This document shows positions 5,308 through 5,645 of a stretch of 5,645 nucleotides of DNA, in pieces. A program made the translations under genes and the position numbers. The notes under the pieces were generated by a model. That model did not search any database, was not told the origin of the DNA, and saw only the letters and a program-made list of their open reading frames with translations. Origin of the DNA: Armatimonadota bacterium. Lineage in GTDB: Bacteria; Armatimonadota; Fimbriimonadia; Fimbriimonadales; Fimbriimonadaceae. The stretch is from contig JAFAFM010000170.1 in assembly GCA_023423495.1 (NCBI GenBank), positions 1-5,645 on the forward strand. The letters are read 5' to 3'. Within the stretch, counting starts at the first letter, position 1. Each line of letters opens with the position of its first letter.

Positions 5308-5645
5308 CTAAGGAACGTCGGTCTTGGGTTCAGTTGCATGGCGTCGCTCATCGATCGATTCCTTGATCCAAATAAGTACCAGCAGAACGCCACTTATCGT
5401 GATACAGGCATCAGCGATGTTGAAAACGGGGAATCTAATCAACCTGAAATCAAACATGTCTGTGACCTTCCCAAGCCACAGACGATCGATTAGGTTACCG
5501 AGCGCGCCCGCGGCAAAGAGGGAAGCGACCACGTGGTAGATGGTGGGTGCGGAAATGTGTTTGTGCGAATACCAAATCGACCCGGCCGTGATTAGAATCG
5601 CGATTGGCGCCAATAGGACGCCGTAGCCCTGGAGCTGGCCAAAGG
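5308..5645 (-). CDS. lspA: Lipoprotein signal peptidase (signal peptidase II), C-terminal part
   Basis: Integral inner-membrane aspartyl protease that cuts the signal peptide from prolipoproteins after lipid attachment to the +1 Cys. The last 111 residues are present and the frame runs open through the right edge, so the true start is outside the window. The fragment begins FGQLQGYG, the end of the conserved N-x-GAAFG block of LspA. It then shows GALGNLIDR with the first catalytic Asp (codon 5487-5485), VTDMFDF, and FPVFNIADACI with the second catalytic Asp (codon 5412-5410). Both active-site residues are therefore intact. Hydrophobic helices flank them, and the last one (about 15-20 residues) is followed by a short charged tail, DERRHATEPKTDVP. 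Full-length LspA is about 160-170 aa, so roughly 50-60 residues are missing. The TTG at 5613 is an internal Leu codon rather than a start. The 128-aa gene follows 46 bp downstream on the same strand. Confidence 0.93.
   Translation of the reverse strand, partial: FGQLQGYGVLLAPIAILITAGSIWYSHKHISAPTIYHVVASLFAAGALGNLIDRLWLGKVTDMFDFRLIRFPVFNIADACITISGVLLVLIWIKESIDERRHATEPKTDVP

Noticed and set aside
4900..5493. Plus-strand open reading frame of 197 codons opposite the 128-aa gene and lspA
   Set aside because: Its second half is antisense to lspA, whose catalytic motifs are intact. The product has no recognisable domain, and the frame crosses a non-coding gap. The minus-strand genes explain the region better.
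5611..5613. TTG at 5613 as the start of a complete 101-aa protein
   Set aside because: The frame continues to the right edge and encodes FGQLQGYG upstream, part of the conserved LspA block. The TTG is an internal Leu codon of a truncated gene.

Overview
This window is an ordinary stretch of bacterial chromosome with seven protein-coding genes, two of them cut by the window edges. G+C is moderate (mid-50s percent by eye). Signal peptidase II (LspA), a Tat-type exported enzyme and a CPA1-type cation/proton antiporter point to a free-living bacterium, probably aerobic because intradiol dioxygenases use O2. I cannot place the phylum from the sequence. No tRNA, rRNA, CRISPR array, insertion sequence, phage gene or other mobile element is visible.

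Layout, left to right. (1) Positions 1-116, minus: the first 38 codons of a probable cupin protein. (2) 166-681, minus: an unrecognised 171-residue acidic soluble protein, 49 bp from gene 1 and probably co-transcribed with it. (3) 760-2763, plus: acetyl-CoA synthetase (acs), starting at TTG and divergent from gene 2 across 78 bp. (4) 2760-4205, minus: a NhaP2/CvrA-like K+(Na+)/H+ antiporter with a C-terminal RCK_C (TrkA_C) domain. (5) 4276-4878, plus: a short exported intradiol ring-cleavage dioxygenase. (6) 4875-5261, minus: a 128-residue protein with one membrane helix and a long charged Lys/Glu/Ser/Pro-rich tail, function unknown. (7) 5308-5645, minus: the C-terminal 111 residues of LspA, open at the right edge.

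The genes do not form an obvious pathway. Acs activates acetate, the antiporter exchanges cations for protons, the dioxygenase would cleave catechol-like rings outside the cytoplasm, and LspA removes lipoprotein signal peptides. The link from aromatic cleavage to acetate assimilation is thematic only, because no ring-fission pathway gene is present. The strand changes between most neighbours, so most genes are likely transcribed alone or in pairs (7 then 6; 2 then 1).

The most notable features are structural. Both convergent pairs are interlocked by exactly 4 bp through their stop codons (CTAG at 2760-2763, TTAG at 4875-4878). A heptamer, TAGGTTA/TAACCTA, recurs in the two divergent promoter regions. 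A 17-bp near-palindrome lies just upstream of the antiporter start. Two genes without a Shine-Dalgarno sequence have -10-like boxes close to their start codons. Acs carries Asn where the family motif GHR normally has Arg, plus an insertion of about 20 residues. I see no clearly new biological system here.
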